A stretch of 64,000 bases of DNA, from NCBI GenBank assembly GCA_016630905.1, contig WBMQ01000004.1, forward strand, positions 1,860,001 through 1,924,000. Reading direction: 5' to 3'. The position numbers and the translations under genes were made by a program. A model generated the notes under the pieces. The model was not told the DNA's origin. It did not search any database and was given only the letters and a program-made list of their open reading frames with translations. Below are positions 33,780-43,595 of the stretch, in pieces. Numbering within the stretch: position 1 is the first letter of the stretch; each line of letters begins with the position of its first letter. This DNA is from Capillidium heterosporum. Taxonomy: Eukaryota; Entomophthoromycota; Entomophthoromycetes; Entomophthorales; Capillidiaceae.

Positions 33780-35025
33780 GTTGGTTAATGAAGGTTGGTT
33801 GTTGGAACTTGTAGTTTGTCAATGTAATGGAAAATCCAAAGTCATTGAATAGTTGCTTAATCCTTCAAGTAGCAAATGAAATATAATAAAATGTGCGTTT
33901 AATTTGTGGAAAGCAGTTCTAATTTGATTAGCAAGTTCATTCTATTCTAGCCAGGAACAGATATTGCAAGTTAGTTGCTATTTTGCTTAGATAAACTAGA
34001 GAATTCTTTACAATTAACTAATTAAAAATTGCTTAAAGTATTTGAATACCCAACTTTCATATTATAGTACTTGCTTCAGACTAGAGTAATGGTAAAACGA
34101 ATCAGAAAGGTTTATAGAATTTATATTAGCAAGGCTTTTAGTATAAGATAGTTAGTACTTTAAAATATAAATTTATATATTATTGTAACTTTTGCTAAAA
34201 GTTATTAAAGCTTTTAAAATTCTATTACATAAAATTTTATTAATTTAATAAGCAATAGCCTTTATATATTAGATATAAACTATATGCTAACTATTATATA
34301 AGAAGTATTAGTTTTTTAAAAACAAAATACTAAAAATAAATAGCTATTTTGCATATTTTTAAATATTAAATTTTATTTATTTTAAATAAAATTTACTTAT
34401 ACTAAATAACTAGTAAACTATAAATAAATTTATAATTTACTAAAAAAGTAATTTAACTTTTTAAATAAAGGCTATTATCTTTTATAGTTTAATATATATA
34501 TATATGAATTAAATAAAATTTTATTTAAATAAACTTATAATTATAATAACTAATTAAAACTACTTATAAAGTTAAATTAGTCTATATTAATTTTATAAGT
34601 TAATTTGATTTTAATATTACCAATAGTAGCAGGTTAATAAATTTTCTATACTAGCTTTACATCTTTGTTTAAAATAATATTTATAATTAAATTTAAACAT
34701 TCTAGTATATTAAATATACTAATATTATAAAATTCTATTAAATAGGTTATAGTATTAAATTTTTAGTATAGTAACTATAAAGAATTTACTTACCTTTATA
34801 ATATTTTAATTTTATTAAGCTAAATATTGGGTTTATAATATAAAAACAGACAGATTTTCAATTTAAGTAATACTTTACTTTTTTTACTTATAAAAATTAC
34901 TATATAAAATAAAAAGTATAGTAGTTATAATAATATAGTAAAATTATAAACAAACTTTTTAACTTAACTTTAATTTGTAGCTTTAAAATTATTAAGTATA
35001 TGTTTAAATAATAATAATAATAACA
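33780..35025. repeat. Extreme AT-rich island, left part
   Basis: From about 34000 to 35020 the sequence is almost only A and T, dominated by TA, TTTA and AATA words. It has far fewer G/C bases than any other stretch of the window. No coding frame was seen. It continues after the solo LTR to about 36480, so the LTR inserted into pre-existing AT-rich DNA, probably old decayed repeat. It ends with an ATA/ATT triplet run at 35008-35022. Confidence 0.6.
35021..35025. repeat. Target site duplication, left copy
   Basis: TAACA immediately precedes the TGT start of the LTR and recurs immediately after its ACA end at 35938-35942. Confidence 0.7.
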
Positions 35026-35937
35026 TGTCAACTTAGCTCTCAGGCTAAGTTGGGTGTCGAACATTGGAACATTAATTTTTCATAAGAAACCTACGATTTG
35101 GCTACTACTGGACAGAGCATTTTGGGATGATACAGTTACATATTCATCCCTGCGCTTTGAAATACCTACCATTCATTAGTATATATTCTAACTAATAGCG
35201 AAGTGCTCAAATTACCTAAGACCGATTTCTATTGAGAAGGTAAGTTTGGGATTTCGGACTTAATGCCGGATTTCTCTGATGGTTGACTTGCAGAGAAAGT
35301 GAATCCAAAATGCGGAGGCGGACAGCAGTAATTAGGATAGTGACTCTCCGGTTCATTAAGAAAAGAGTTCACTGACAAGCCTCCAAATTATGCCTTGTTT
35401 CGGATCTACCATATAAGGAGGACAAAGGAGGAAAAGAGACAGGAGAAGAGACAGGAGAAGAGACAGAGAGAAAAGACAGACAGAGAGAGAAAAGAGAGAG
35501 AGGATAAGAAGAGGACAAAAACGGGAAACAGACCACCAAACAAGAAGAAACAGATAGGAGGACAAAAAGGACGGTGAAAGAACAAGAGGGAAAGAAAAAG
35601 AGTTTCTGGATCGCTTTCATCAATAGAGGAAAAGAGAGTTTCTGAGTCGGTTTATCAGAATTGTTTGGGACCTTTCTTTTGAGTTCGCCCTAATTGTAGA
35701 TTAAGTTTGGGTTAGGTTGATTATAACGTTTTAAGGGTTCCTAACCAGAAGTGTTGCAAGAATAAAGCTTTTATATTGGATTTAATTGTAGGGCAGTTGC
35801 CGCATCTATATTAGTCAGCCCACAACACGATACACATGTCACGTCCCATGCCGAAGGACTCACCAAGTTCGGCCGAACCCACTCGACTGGAAGTCCGAGC
35901 CAGTGGTCAAACACTCAGCGAGGGCGACCAGCCAACA
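35026..35937. mobile_element. Solo LTR of an LTR retrotransposon
   Basis: A 912-bp unit starts TGTCAAC and ends CCAACA (TG..CA, with TGT/ACA ends) and is flanked by the 5-bp direct repeat TAACA. Base composition is sharply richer in G/C than both flanks. It contains a long purine (GA) tract at about 35410-35600 made of AGGAGAAGAGAC-like repeats. It also has a duplicated GAGTTTCTGG/GAGTTTCTGAG element (35600, 35636) and an AATAAA at 35761 that could be the polyadenylation signal. No gag or pol coding is present on either side, so the internal region was probably lost by LTR-LTR recombination. Confidence 0.75.
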
Positions 35938-35942
35938 TAACA
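35938..35942. repeat. Target site duplication, right copy
   Basis: TAACA directly after the LTR end, matching 35021-35025. Confidence 0.7.
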
Positions 35943-36755
35943 TATAATACAAATAGAAATAAAGTTTACTATTTATTTTCTATTAGAAAATTAAAGTAAT
36001 CTTTTAAATAAAGCTTTTAGATAGTTTTAAAAGTATTATAGATATATTAGCTATACCTTAAGCTAGTATAGAATATCTTTTTTTATAGCTTTTCTTAGAT
36101 TAGGCTTAAAATAATGTTAGGTTTTAAAAAATATATATCTTCATACCCATATATTGTAATTACTCTTCTTTTGATAAGCTTTTAAATAAAGATAACTTTA
36201 ATCTTAGTCTAAATGAAATGCCATTATAAAGGTTTAGAGATTTTAAGCTTGGATAATTCAGATCAGTTTAAGAAGTAGAGAATGGGCTGGTAAATACTAC
36301 TAAAGTAATAAGGTAGTTAATACTTTAATTCTTGATTTTATAGTTTAGATAAAAGATTGTCATCCTTTACTCAATTTACTTTCAACTAAGAATAGAAGTT
36401 AATATGGATTTCAAGCTAAGTTTGATTGATTTTTAAAAATAATACTAAAATATTGTAGATGGTTTAATACAATCTATAAACTTTCTCGAAATAGGAATGC
36501 TGGCTAAAGTCTGTCCAAAAGCTTTAATAGATAGTCTGGACACTTCGCAAATATGCCAATTTTGGACTAAGTCCGTATTGGTGCCAAATGATACTAGAAC
36601 AGATCTGATCCGACTACTTGGATACCCTTTGGAAAATTAATTTCCCGTGTAAATATACTTTCTAAAAATAATTCAACTCTACATAAAGAGCTTTGTGGTT
36701 AGACTTGGTGCTAAATCAAAGCCAAATATGGATGACTATTATCCGACAAAAAAGG
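35943..36755. other. AT-rich island, right part, and flavo-oxidase 2 upstream region
   Basis: Continues the AT-rich composition to about 36480, then returns to normal composition before the TATA box of flavo-oxidase 2. No gene seen. Confidence 0.55.
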
Positions 36756-36763
36756 TATAAAAG
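36756..36763 (+). promoter_or_regulatory. TATA box of flavo-oxidase 2
   Basis: TATAAAAG starts 47 nt before the ATG at 36803, inside GGTATAAAAGGC. Confidence 0.6.
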
Positions 36764-36802
36764 GCAAAGTAGGCCTTTGTTAAAGCAACATTGTACCTCA
36801 AC

Positions 36803-38290
36803 ATGCGATTTACGGTAGCCTTACTGACCTACACTTCGGTGCTTTTAGCCCACAGCTTCAGTATCATGAAAGAGTGTCTTCTCAACTATGGTGTTGACAA
36901 ATCGCTTGTCATCGAAAAGAGCCACTCCGAATACAAAAACCTCAACTATCAATTCAATACAAGATTCCACATTAACCCGGTCGCTTACCTAAAAGTCAAA
37001 GAGAACAAGGATGTCCAGGCTGCCGTCAAGTGCAGTAGAGATACTGGCTACCCTATATCGGTACGAGGTGGTGGCCACTCCTATGAGAAGTATTCTTTGA
37101 ACTCAGACAAGCACTTGGTCCTAGACATGAAGCTGCACAACAAGATTAAAGTCGTGCACGAGGATATGATCGCTGAGGTAAGACCCGGTAACAATTTGGG
37201 AAAGGTTTATGAAAAGTTATGGACGAACGGCCCTTACGGATTCGCAGCTGGTACCTGCCCCACCGTCGGGATCGGTGGTCACGCTTTAGGTGGTGGTTTT
37301 GGGTTATCATCTCGTACCTACGGGCTCCTTCTGGACAATATTGTCGGCTATGAGCTTGTCAACTACAAGGGCGACATCATCAGAGCCAATGAAGGCACCA
37401 ACTCGGATCTCTATTGGGCATTACGGGGTGGTGGGGCCGGCAACTTCGGCATCGTCACCAAGTTCAACATCAAGTTCTTCGACGCTCCTAAAAACCTGAA
37501 GCACATCCGTTACAAGTTCCATTTTGACAACTTCGATGCAGTCATCAGCAAGTATCAGGAATTTGCCATATCCAATCCTGATAAGGCCATTAACGCCGGT
37601 ATGTATTTGTGCAAAGGGGATTTCATCGGTCTCAATTTCTTCATATTTGCCGATTCCAAGCAGCATGGGGAATCGCTGACCAATATGATTAAGAATACGT
37701 TTCCGGTTACCAAAGTCGATAATGTCGACGAGAGGTGGATCAGCTACCTAGATATGACTTTCGAAAACAGCATGCTGGAGAGTGTAAATTTAGAAGGCAT
37801 CCGCAAATTGAAGCCCAGCAACTACACTAACATCTATTTCAAGGCAAAATCGGCTTACATGGACAAGGAGCTGAACGCCAGGGAGATTGTCAAGTTCCGT
37901 AAGGCTATGGACACCATGCCCGACAACAGTTACATCTTACTGGATATGCAGGGTGGCGCCATCTCAGAAGTAAATCCTGAAGATACGGCCTTCTATAACC
38001 GCCAAAAGAACATATTTTTTTCGGTGCAAATCGCCGTTGAAGACCCGGATCAAGAAAAAGGCAAGTTGGGCGAAGCTTGGATCAACTCTTTTATCAAGGC
38101 AGTACAAGGTTTCGCCTTCAATGGTCAAGCTTACTTTAATTATGTGGATGCTGACCTCGAAGATCCCTTACAAAAGTACTACGGGGATAATTTGGATCGA
38201 CTTATAGAGATTAAGAATAAGTACGACCCAGATAATATTTTTAATTATGATATGTCGATTCCCTTGGAGAGGGAGCAAGGTTTGCAATGA
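36803..38290 (+). CDS. Secreted berberine-bridge-type FAD oxidoreductase 2
   Basis: Single exon, 495 aa. MRFTVALLTYTSVLLAHS is a signal peptide. FAD_binding_4 (VAO/p-cresol methylhydroxylase fold) follows. It carries both residues for bicovalent flavin, His92 in VRGGGHSYEKYS and Cys152 in AGTCPTVGIGGHALGGGFG. The BBE domain ends with AYFNYVDADLEDPL, KYYGDNL and NKYDPDNIFNYDMSIP. Fungal relatives oxidise carbohydrates or secondary metabolites with O2, releasing H2O2. The substrate cannot be told here. The lack of introns contrasts with the intron-rich neighbours and fits retro-duplication, transfer or ancestral structure. Its closest relative by eye is the gene at 51792-53264, its mirror partner in the cluster. 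Confidence 0.9.
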   Translation: MRFTVALLTYTSVLLAHSFSIMKECLLNYGVDKSLVIEKSHSEYKNLNYQFNTRFHINPVAYLKVKENKDVQAAVKCSRDTGYPISVRGGGHSYEKYSLNSDKHLVLDMKLHNKIKVVHEDMIAEVRPGNNLGKVYEKLWTNGPYGFAAGTCPTVGIGGHALGGGFGLSSRTYGLLLDNIVGYELVNYKGDIIRANEGTNSDLYWALRGGGAGNFGIVTKFNIKFFDAPKNLKHIRYKFHFDNFDAVISKYQEFAISNPDKAINAGMYLCKGDFIGLNFFIFADSKQHGESLTNMIKNTFPVTKVDNVDERWISYLDMTFENSMLESVNLEGIRKLKPSNYTNIYFKAKSAYMDKELNAREIVKFRKAMDTMPDNSYILLDMQGGAISEVNPEDTAFYNRQKNIFFSVQIAVEDPDQEKGKLGEAWINSFIKAVQGFAFNGQAYFNYVDADLEDPLQKYYGDNLDRLIEIKNKYDPDNIFNYDMSIPLEREQGLQ

Positions 38291-38396
38291 GGATATTGAT
38301 TTTAATATATATTGAAAAATACTAGTTTTTGTGCAAGTGTAGATTTTTGATATATATATAAGTTTATAATATAAAAACGATATATTTTGGTTTAAC

Positions 38397-38450
38397 TATA
38401 GTGAAGGCCAATACCAACATACAGGTACCTTTTAGGCTATGACAGCTGTC
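38397..38450 (+). repeat. 54-nt flavo-oxidase 3' flank motif, copy A1
   Basis: Begins TATAGTGAAG and ends GACAGCTGTC, 107 nt after the flavo-oxidase 2 stop. It aligns without gaps to 40489-40542 (about two thirds identical, with the ends best conserved). It marks the outer boundary of the inverted repeat arm. Confidence 0.7.
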
Positions 38451-38878
38451 GCCAATGTTTCACACAAGCTACATGGGCAAGTACATTTCAACTTTTCAAG
38501 TACGATGAATCGAAAGTTGGGGCATTGGGCCGGATAAATTAGGCCTTTAATTTACATATTTTCCTTTCAAATACATTTGCCTTTCATGGTCTTTGCAATC
38601 CTGGAAGATCTCAGCATTTGCTTTCTATTGCCTTATTTAAAATACTGCCACTCAAACCAGCCAACTATTTCTAAAAATAAGTTGCTTCTCGCAATTTTTA
38701 TTTGTGCTGCTCTTATTAGGAGCACATCTTCAATCATTTATTATTCTGTTCCGATAAATTGGGTAGTTTTAGCAATCGAGTTTGTAAAAAATCTTTCCAT
38801 ATATTTAAACAACAAGTGATGACTGACAGTTAGTTTCTAGCTGGAGCATTAGAATTCTGGTAAAAATGTAGCTCGATG

Positions 38879-38887
38879 TATAAAAAG
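38879..38887 (+). promoter_or_regulatory. TATA box of flavo-oxidase 3
   Basis: TATAAAAAG starts 47 nt before the ATG at 38926. The element is duplicated in inverted orientation at 50922-50914. Confidence 0.6.
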
Positions 38888-38925
38888 GAAAGCACATCTA
38901 CGTTTCACCAAAACTGTACTTCAAC

Positions 38926-40401
38926 ATGCGATTAACAACAGCCCTACTGAGCTTCGCTTCGGTGCTCCTGGTGCACGGCTTCATTGAGATGAAGAGCTGC
39001 CTAATCAAGTACGGAGTCGACCAAGCCAAAATGATCGAGAGGACCCATCCTGAGTACAAGGATACCAACTACCAGTTCAACACCCGGTTCTACATCAACC
39101 CCATCGCTTTTATAAGGGTTACTAATGTCACGGATGTCCAAGCCGCCGTCAAGTGCAGCAGGGAGACCAAGTATCAGATATCGGTGCGAGGGGGCGGTCA
39201 TTCCTACGAAAAGTACTCGTTGAACAATGACAATACTGTGGTCCTGGATATGAAGCTGTACAATACGATAATGATCGACCACAAGAATATGGTTGCTCAG
39301 GTATGGGCCGGTAACAACTTGGGCAAGGTCTACGAGAAACTTTGGACGAATGGACCCTATGGGTTCGCTGCCGGAACCTGTCCCACCGTCGGGGTCGCTG
39401 GCCATGCTTTAGGCGGTGGTTTTGGGTTGGCATCACGTACTCATGGACTCCTCTTGGACAACATCGTCCGCTACGAGGTGGTCAACGCCAAAGGGGAGAT
39501 TATCAGAGTCGACGCCGATACCAACCCCGACCTGTTCTGGGCGCTTCGCGGTGGCGGGTCTGGAAACTTTGGTGTTGTCACCAAGTTCTACATCAAGTTC
39601 TTCAATGCAAACTACTCGGTCAAGCACATGAGCTACCAATTCCATTTTGACAACTTCGCTGATGTTATCATGCGCTACCAAATCTTTGCTAGAAGCAACC
39701 CCGACAAAGCCGTCAACGCTGTCATGTACCTGTGCCGCACCGACTTCATCGGCCTCAACTTCTTCATCCACTCCGACATCCAGGACCAGGCTGCAACACT
39801 GGCCAAGCTGATCAAGGACACCTTCCCTCTCACCAGCAATGACACCCTCAAGGAGCGATGGATCAGCTACATGGACATGGTTATGGAGAACAGCTTGATC
39901 GAAAGTGTTACTTTGGATGGCATCCGCAAGCTCAAGCCCAGCGATTACGGCAAGATGTACTTCAAGGCCAAGTCGGCCTATGTGGACAACGGTTTTAGCC
40001 CCAGTGAGATTGCCAAGATCCGCAAAGCCATGGACACCATGCCTGGGAACAGCTACATCCTGCTAGATATGATGGGTGGAGCCCTCTCCGAGGTTGAACC
40101 CGACGCTACCGCCTTTCCCCACCGTGAAAAGAACATATTCTTCCAGGTCCAGATCGCCGTCGAAGACGAAGATAGAGAGCAGGGCAAGCTAGGTGAGGCC
40201 TGGGTCAACTCGTTCTACAGCGCTGTCAAAGATTTCGCATTCAACGATGCTGCTTACTTCAACTACGTCGATGCCGACCTCTTTGTTCCAAGACAAAAGT
40301 ACTACGGTGGGAATTTGAATCGACTTATAGAAGTCAAGAAAAAGTATGATCCAAGCAATCTATTCCGATACAATATGTCGATCCCATTGGCACCCTTATA
40401 A
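38926..40401 (+). CDS. Secreted berberine-bridge-type FAD oxidoreductase 3
   Basis: Single exon, 491 aa, with signal peptide MRLTTALLSFASVLLVHG. Flavin attachment residues are His92 (RGGGHSYEKYS) and Cys152 (GTCPTVGVAGHALGGGFGL). The BBE C-terminus has AYFNYVDADLFVP, KYYGGNLNRL and KKYDPSNLFRYNMSIP. It differs from the inverted copy at 49400-50875 by one residue (Gly instead of Ser in SDYGKMYF). The gene is richer in G/C and C-ending codons than flavo-oxidase 2, which hints at higher expression or a different recent history. Confidence 0.92.
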   Translation: MRLTTALLSFASVLLVHGFIEMKSCLIKYGVDQAKMIERTHPEYKDTNYQFNTRFYINPIAFIRVTNVTDVQAAVKCSRETKYQISVRGGGHSYEKYSLNNDNTVVLDMKLYNTIMIDHKNMVAQVWAGNNLGKVYEKLWTNGPYGFAAGTCPTVGVAGHALGGGFGLASRTHGLLLDNIVRYEVVNAKGEIIRVDADTNPDLFWALRGGGSGNFGVVTKFYIKFFNANYSVKHMSYQFHFDNFADVIMRYQIFARSNPDKAVNAVMYLCRTDFIGLNFFIHSDIQDQAATLAKLIKDTFPLTSNDTLKERWISYMDMVMENSLIESVTLDGIRKLKPSDYGKMYFKAKSAYVDNGFSPSEIAKIRKAMDTMPGNSYILLDMMGGALSEVEPDATAFPHREKNIFFQVQIAVEDEDREQGKLGEAWVNSFYSAVKDFAFNDAAYFNYVDADLFVPRQKYYGGNLNRLIEVKKKYDPSNLFRYNMSIPLAPL

Positions 40402-40488
40402 GGTTTGTAATAAAGGTATTACTTTTGGCTAGATATAGGTTTTATACAGAAGTTTAAGTTCGCAATATAAATACTTGAAAATATATAT

Positions 40489-40542
40489 TATAGTGAAGAC
40501 TGTATCTAATGCGCAGTTGCCCTTTAAGCTATAGCAGCTGTC
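40489..40542 (+). repeat. 54-nt flavo-oxidase 3' flank motif, copy A2
   Basis: TATAGTGAAG...CAGCTGTC, 88 nt after the flavo-oxidase 3 stop. It forms the inner boundary of the inverted repeat. Its inverted counterpart is at 49259-49312. Confidence 0.7.
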
Positions 40543-40894
40543 ACTCTGGATCTAGTTGGTTATGATGCCAACTGACATTAGAAATGATCTGATCCCAGAT
40601 TTTAACTCAATTTCTAATAAAAATTGGATATCTTGGGAATAGAATTTGAGCCCATCCTCGAGTGTTAGAAACTTTTTTAGAATTTATTGCAGTTATTGAA
40701 GAAGCCTATTGGTTAACTATTTTACCCCACTTTTAACTTTAATAGCTAGTTATTCTACATGTAGGTGAAGAAAAGTTCAACCACCACAAAAGATTACGTG
40801 AGATTTTGAGCTGAAATAAACAAATAGCTGAGGTCAAAAGCCTACACCCTTTGAAAATTTGCCAAAGTCAAGCAGTAGATAGATAAAGAGCAAC
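40543..40894. other. Short intergenic spacer
   Basis: Lies from the inner repeat edge to the cap methyltransferase start. Nothing recognised. Confidence 0.5.
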
Positions 40895-42179
40895 ATGGGA
40901 AGTTCTGACGATCAAGACTTTGAGAATTTATTTTCTGACTTAGAAGATGACACCGTCAAGCCAAAAGAAGTTTCAAAAAAGGTCAAGTTAGATCCAATTT
41001 CAAAAGAAAATGAAGCTCAAGCCCAATCCGAAAACCTAAATTTAGCAAGTACAATTGCCGAGCATTACAACCAACTTCAGTCACTCGACCTAAAAGATCG
41101 GAAGCAGAGCTCTATATTCCGTCTAAGGAGTTTCAACAACTGGTTGAAGTCGGTTTTGATAAAGAACTTTTGCAACTACAAGGATAGCGTCTTGGAGTTA
41201 GGGGTTGGGAAAGGTGGTGACTTGAAGAAATTTAGTAAATCGAAGATTGGATATCTAATTGGAGCTGGTAATCTACTATATGTTTTGTCAGTATTTATAT
41301 TTATATTTGGGAGCTTAGATATAGCAAAGGTTTCTATAGATCAAGCTAGGGAACGATTTGCTTCAATGAAACCTCAACCCTACAAAGCTCAGTTTTTAGT
41401 CCATGACTGTTATGGGGTGATTTTTTAATAATAGGCTTGATCGATATTCATTTATTAAACTTAGGAGCTCATTAAATCGAAACTACCACCAGATTTTATG
41501 GCCAATGTAGTAAGCTTACAGTTCTGCATGCATTATGCTTTTGAAACCGAAGAGAAGACCAAGATTATGTTGCACAACGTGGTCAACAATCTAAAATTAG
41601 GAGGACACCTAATTGCTACCGTACCAAACGCCAATTTTATTGTGTAAGTATTTCATTCTATCAAGCTTTTTATCTCTGTTTGGTTAGTAATGTTATCACC
41701 CTAGAAAGAAGTTAAGATCGGTTGACGGTTTAAGTTTCGGCAACAGTATCTACAACATCAAGTTTGAAGCTGAGCAGAGGTTGAAGATCTACGGGGATAC
41801 TTATAGATTTAATCTAGCTGAAGCTATCGACGATTGTCCCGAGTACTTGATCCATATGCCGACTTTCATCAAGTAAACAAATATTTAATTAATCAGTTTT
41901 AAAAGTGGGTACTTAGGTTGGCTGAGAAATTTGGTTTGCAGCTAGTTATGAAAAAAGACTTCCATACCTTCTTTGAAACCTACAAAACCGATGTCAGGTT
42001 TAACGATCTACTTTATAAAATGAATGTGATTGGTGAAGATAATTTGCCTCCACTATCCGATGAGGAATGGGAAGCTGCTGGTAACTATTTTATTCCAATA
42101 CTTGTTAAAATGTACTTTTGTAGGGTTGTACTTGGCTATAGCTTTCAAAAAAGTTCGAGAGCCAGAGCCTGGATTATAA
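40895..42179 (+). CDS. ABD1: mRNA cap guanine-N7 methyltransferase
   Basis: Six exons: 40895-41267, 41319-41416, 41465-41643, 41705-41872, 41917-42080 and 42124-42179 (345 aa). It methylates GpppN caps to m7GpppN in the nucleus. After a short acidic N-tail (SSDDQDFENLFSDLEDD) come ASTIAEHYNQLQSLDL, IFRLRSFNNWLKSVLI and the SAM motif VLELGVGKGGDLKKF, with Val-Gly in place of the usual Cys-Gly. Next are DIAKVSIDQARERF, VVSLQFCMHYAFETEE, GGHLIATVPNANF, YRFNLAEAIDDCPEYLIH and the final LYLAIAFKKVREPEP. The gene ends 35 nt from the convergent ATP12 stop, so the two 3' UTRs must overlap. Confidence 0.95.
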
Positions 42180-42214
42180 ATAAAACGCCTAGAGAATTTT
42201 TTTATTTGATTCTT

Positions 42215-43421
42215 TTAGTTTTCAGAAATTGCGGTTAAAGCGGCCGATCCTAACTGTCTTCTTAAGTCAGCGTGGTCTACGTCGTGAGCTACAGATTTTA
42301 AAATATAAATCCATTAGTATACAGGTGCATTAGCATATGAAATAAATATTACCATCTTCAACAACACCCCAATGTTCTTGCTGATACTCGATCTCTAGAC
42401 TGGCTACCTTAGCAGCCTCCTCCACAGTTAACCTATTGGTCATCAAAGCTAAGCCGATCAAGAAAGATTTCGAAGCTATAGTTGCCCTTTCAAACCCTAA
42501 AAGTATTCTGCATAAGTACACATTATATATATATGAATTACCAGCCAGGGCTAAAGGTTCCAAAGTGAAGATTCTGTCCATGAGAACCTTTTTAATTTCC
42601 GGGGCTGGCTTTTTGCCTAAGATGGAGGTGGTGGTTTGAAGTTCCACGTTGAACTCCTGTTTGACCCAATCCAGAATGGGTTGGAAGTTTTCCTGTTGGA
42701 GTTCGTTTAACTTTTGAGGATAGCTATGTAAATAGCTAAGCAAGATATCGATGGTATTAGTATAAAGCACAATGCATCAATGTAGTACCATAAGGTATCG
42801 GTATCCAAGTACTTTGTCAATAGATTTATGGCATCCACTTTGGCATCGTTCTGGAAAGTATCGATACTTCGTGATACTAAACTTGTCTACAAACATAGAC
42901 AACAATGTTAAAACTATACATATTGTGAATTAAAGTTACTAAAGGTAAAGTATGGGGCTTCAATACAGTAGTTTGCAAATCCCATTCGGAAGCCACCAAA
43001 TGGGCGAATGTAGGCTTATCCTTTGGTACTAATAAGATGGATCCGCTTGGTGTTTTGATTTTACGTCCATCCAGTTGGATACTAAATCCTCCTATATAAA
43101 ATAGACATTTTAAATGAATTGAAGAATAAATAAAGTTTTAATTACCTTGCTCTTCACCTATGCTTACTTCCTTCCAAAATCTCTTTTTAAACTTTTCTAC
43201 CTCTATATTAAGTGTAAATTCAGTATTTAATTGGTATTTGGAATGTGAATAATAAATTGGATGAAGGTGTTACTTTTCATAGAGGCATTCAAACGGTTTT
43301 CGAAACCTGCATCGTTATTAGCGGTAGCAGTGGTATTCAACTTAGGAGAGTAGGTACCAAAGTGTCGAATGGGACTGAACTTAAAGTTGATAACGCTAAT
43401 GCTTCTATTAATCTTCAACAT
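42215..43421 (-). CDS. ATP12: ATP12/ATPAF2, F1-ATPase assembly chaperone
   Basis: Seven exons: 43421-43274, 43202-43146, 43091-42940, 42886-42789, 42723-42542, 42496-42353 and 42288-42215 (284 aa). Atp12 shields free F1 alpha subunits in the mitochondrial matrix before hexamer assembly. MLKINRSISVINFKFSPIRHF is a presequence. Then come KRFWKEVSIGEEQGGFSI, LDGRKIKTPSG, FAHLVASEWDLQ, TLCYPQKLNELQQENFQPIL, QTTTSILG and LTVEEAAKVASLEIEYQ. The end is HWGVVEDAHDVDHADL, all family landmarks. Two acceptor choices (42497 and 42724) were set by homology because closer AG dinucleotides exist. The donor of the first intron (43273) is the least certain. Confidence 0.92.
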
Positions 43422-43595
43422 CTCTTGTATTCCCTCAGCAAATTTCTAAAATATTTTATTCAAAGATCTCTATCACTTAGTGAAATTACTAGAAAGTTTG
43501 GATGATGTCATTCTTTAGCTACGAAAGGTAGCCAAGACTAGAATGAAGGAACAAAGGTGAATTTCTTGACTAATAGATTTCCAAATATTACAGTT

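Larger units (their letters stand above)
38397..40545 (+). repeat. Left arm of a 2,149-bp near-identical inverted repeat
   Basis: Pairs with 49256-51404 (minus). Paired coordinates always sum to 89801, so there are no indels. By eye only three mismatches were found: 39949 (Gly to Ser in the oxidase), 40489 and 40539. The arm contains all of flavo-oxidase 3 plus its promoter and 3' flank. It starts and ends exactly at copies of a 54-nt motif. An 80-codon hydrophobic frame at 38577-38819 lies in the promoter part and is probably not a gene. Confidence 0.95.

Noticed and set aside
35356-35623. Open frames on both strands in the GA-rich part of the LTR
   Set aside because: Pure low-complexity (Arg/Lys/Glu or Ser/Leu repeats) translation of a purine tract.
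38577-38819. 80-codon hydrophobic frame, duplicated at 50982-51224
   Set aside because: Lies in the promoter region of the flavo-oxidase. Its conservation follows from the inverted repeat, and there is no independent coding evidence.
39001-39771. Long open frames antisense to flavo-oxidase 3 (and the mirror set at 50030-50800)
   Set aside because: They arise from the codon bias of the sense gene, lack family resemblance, and appear twice only because the region is duplicated.
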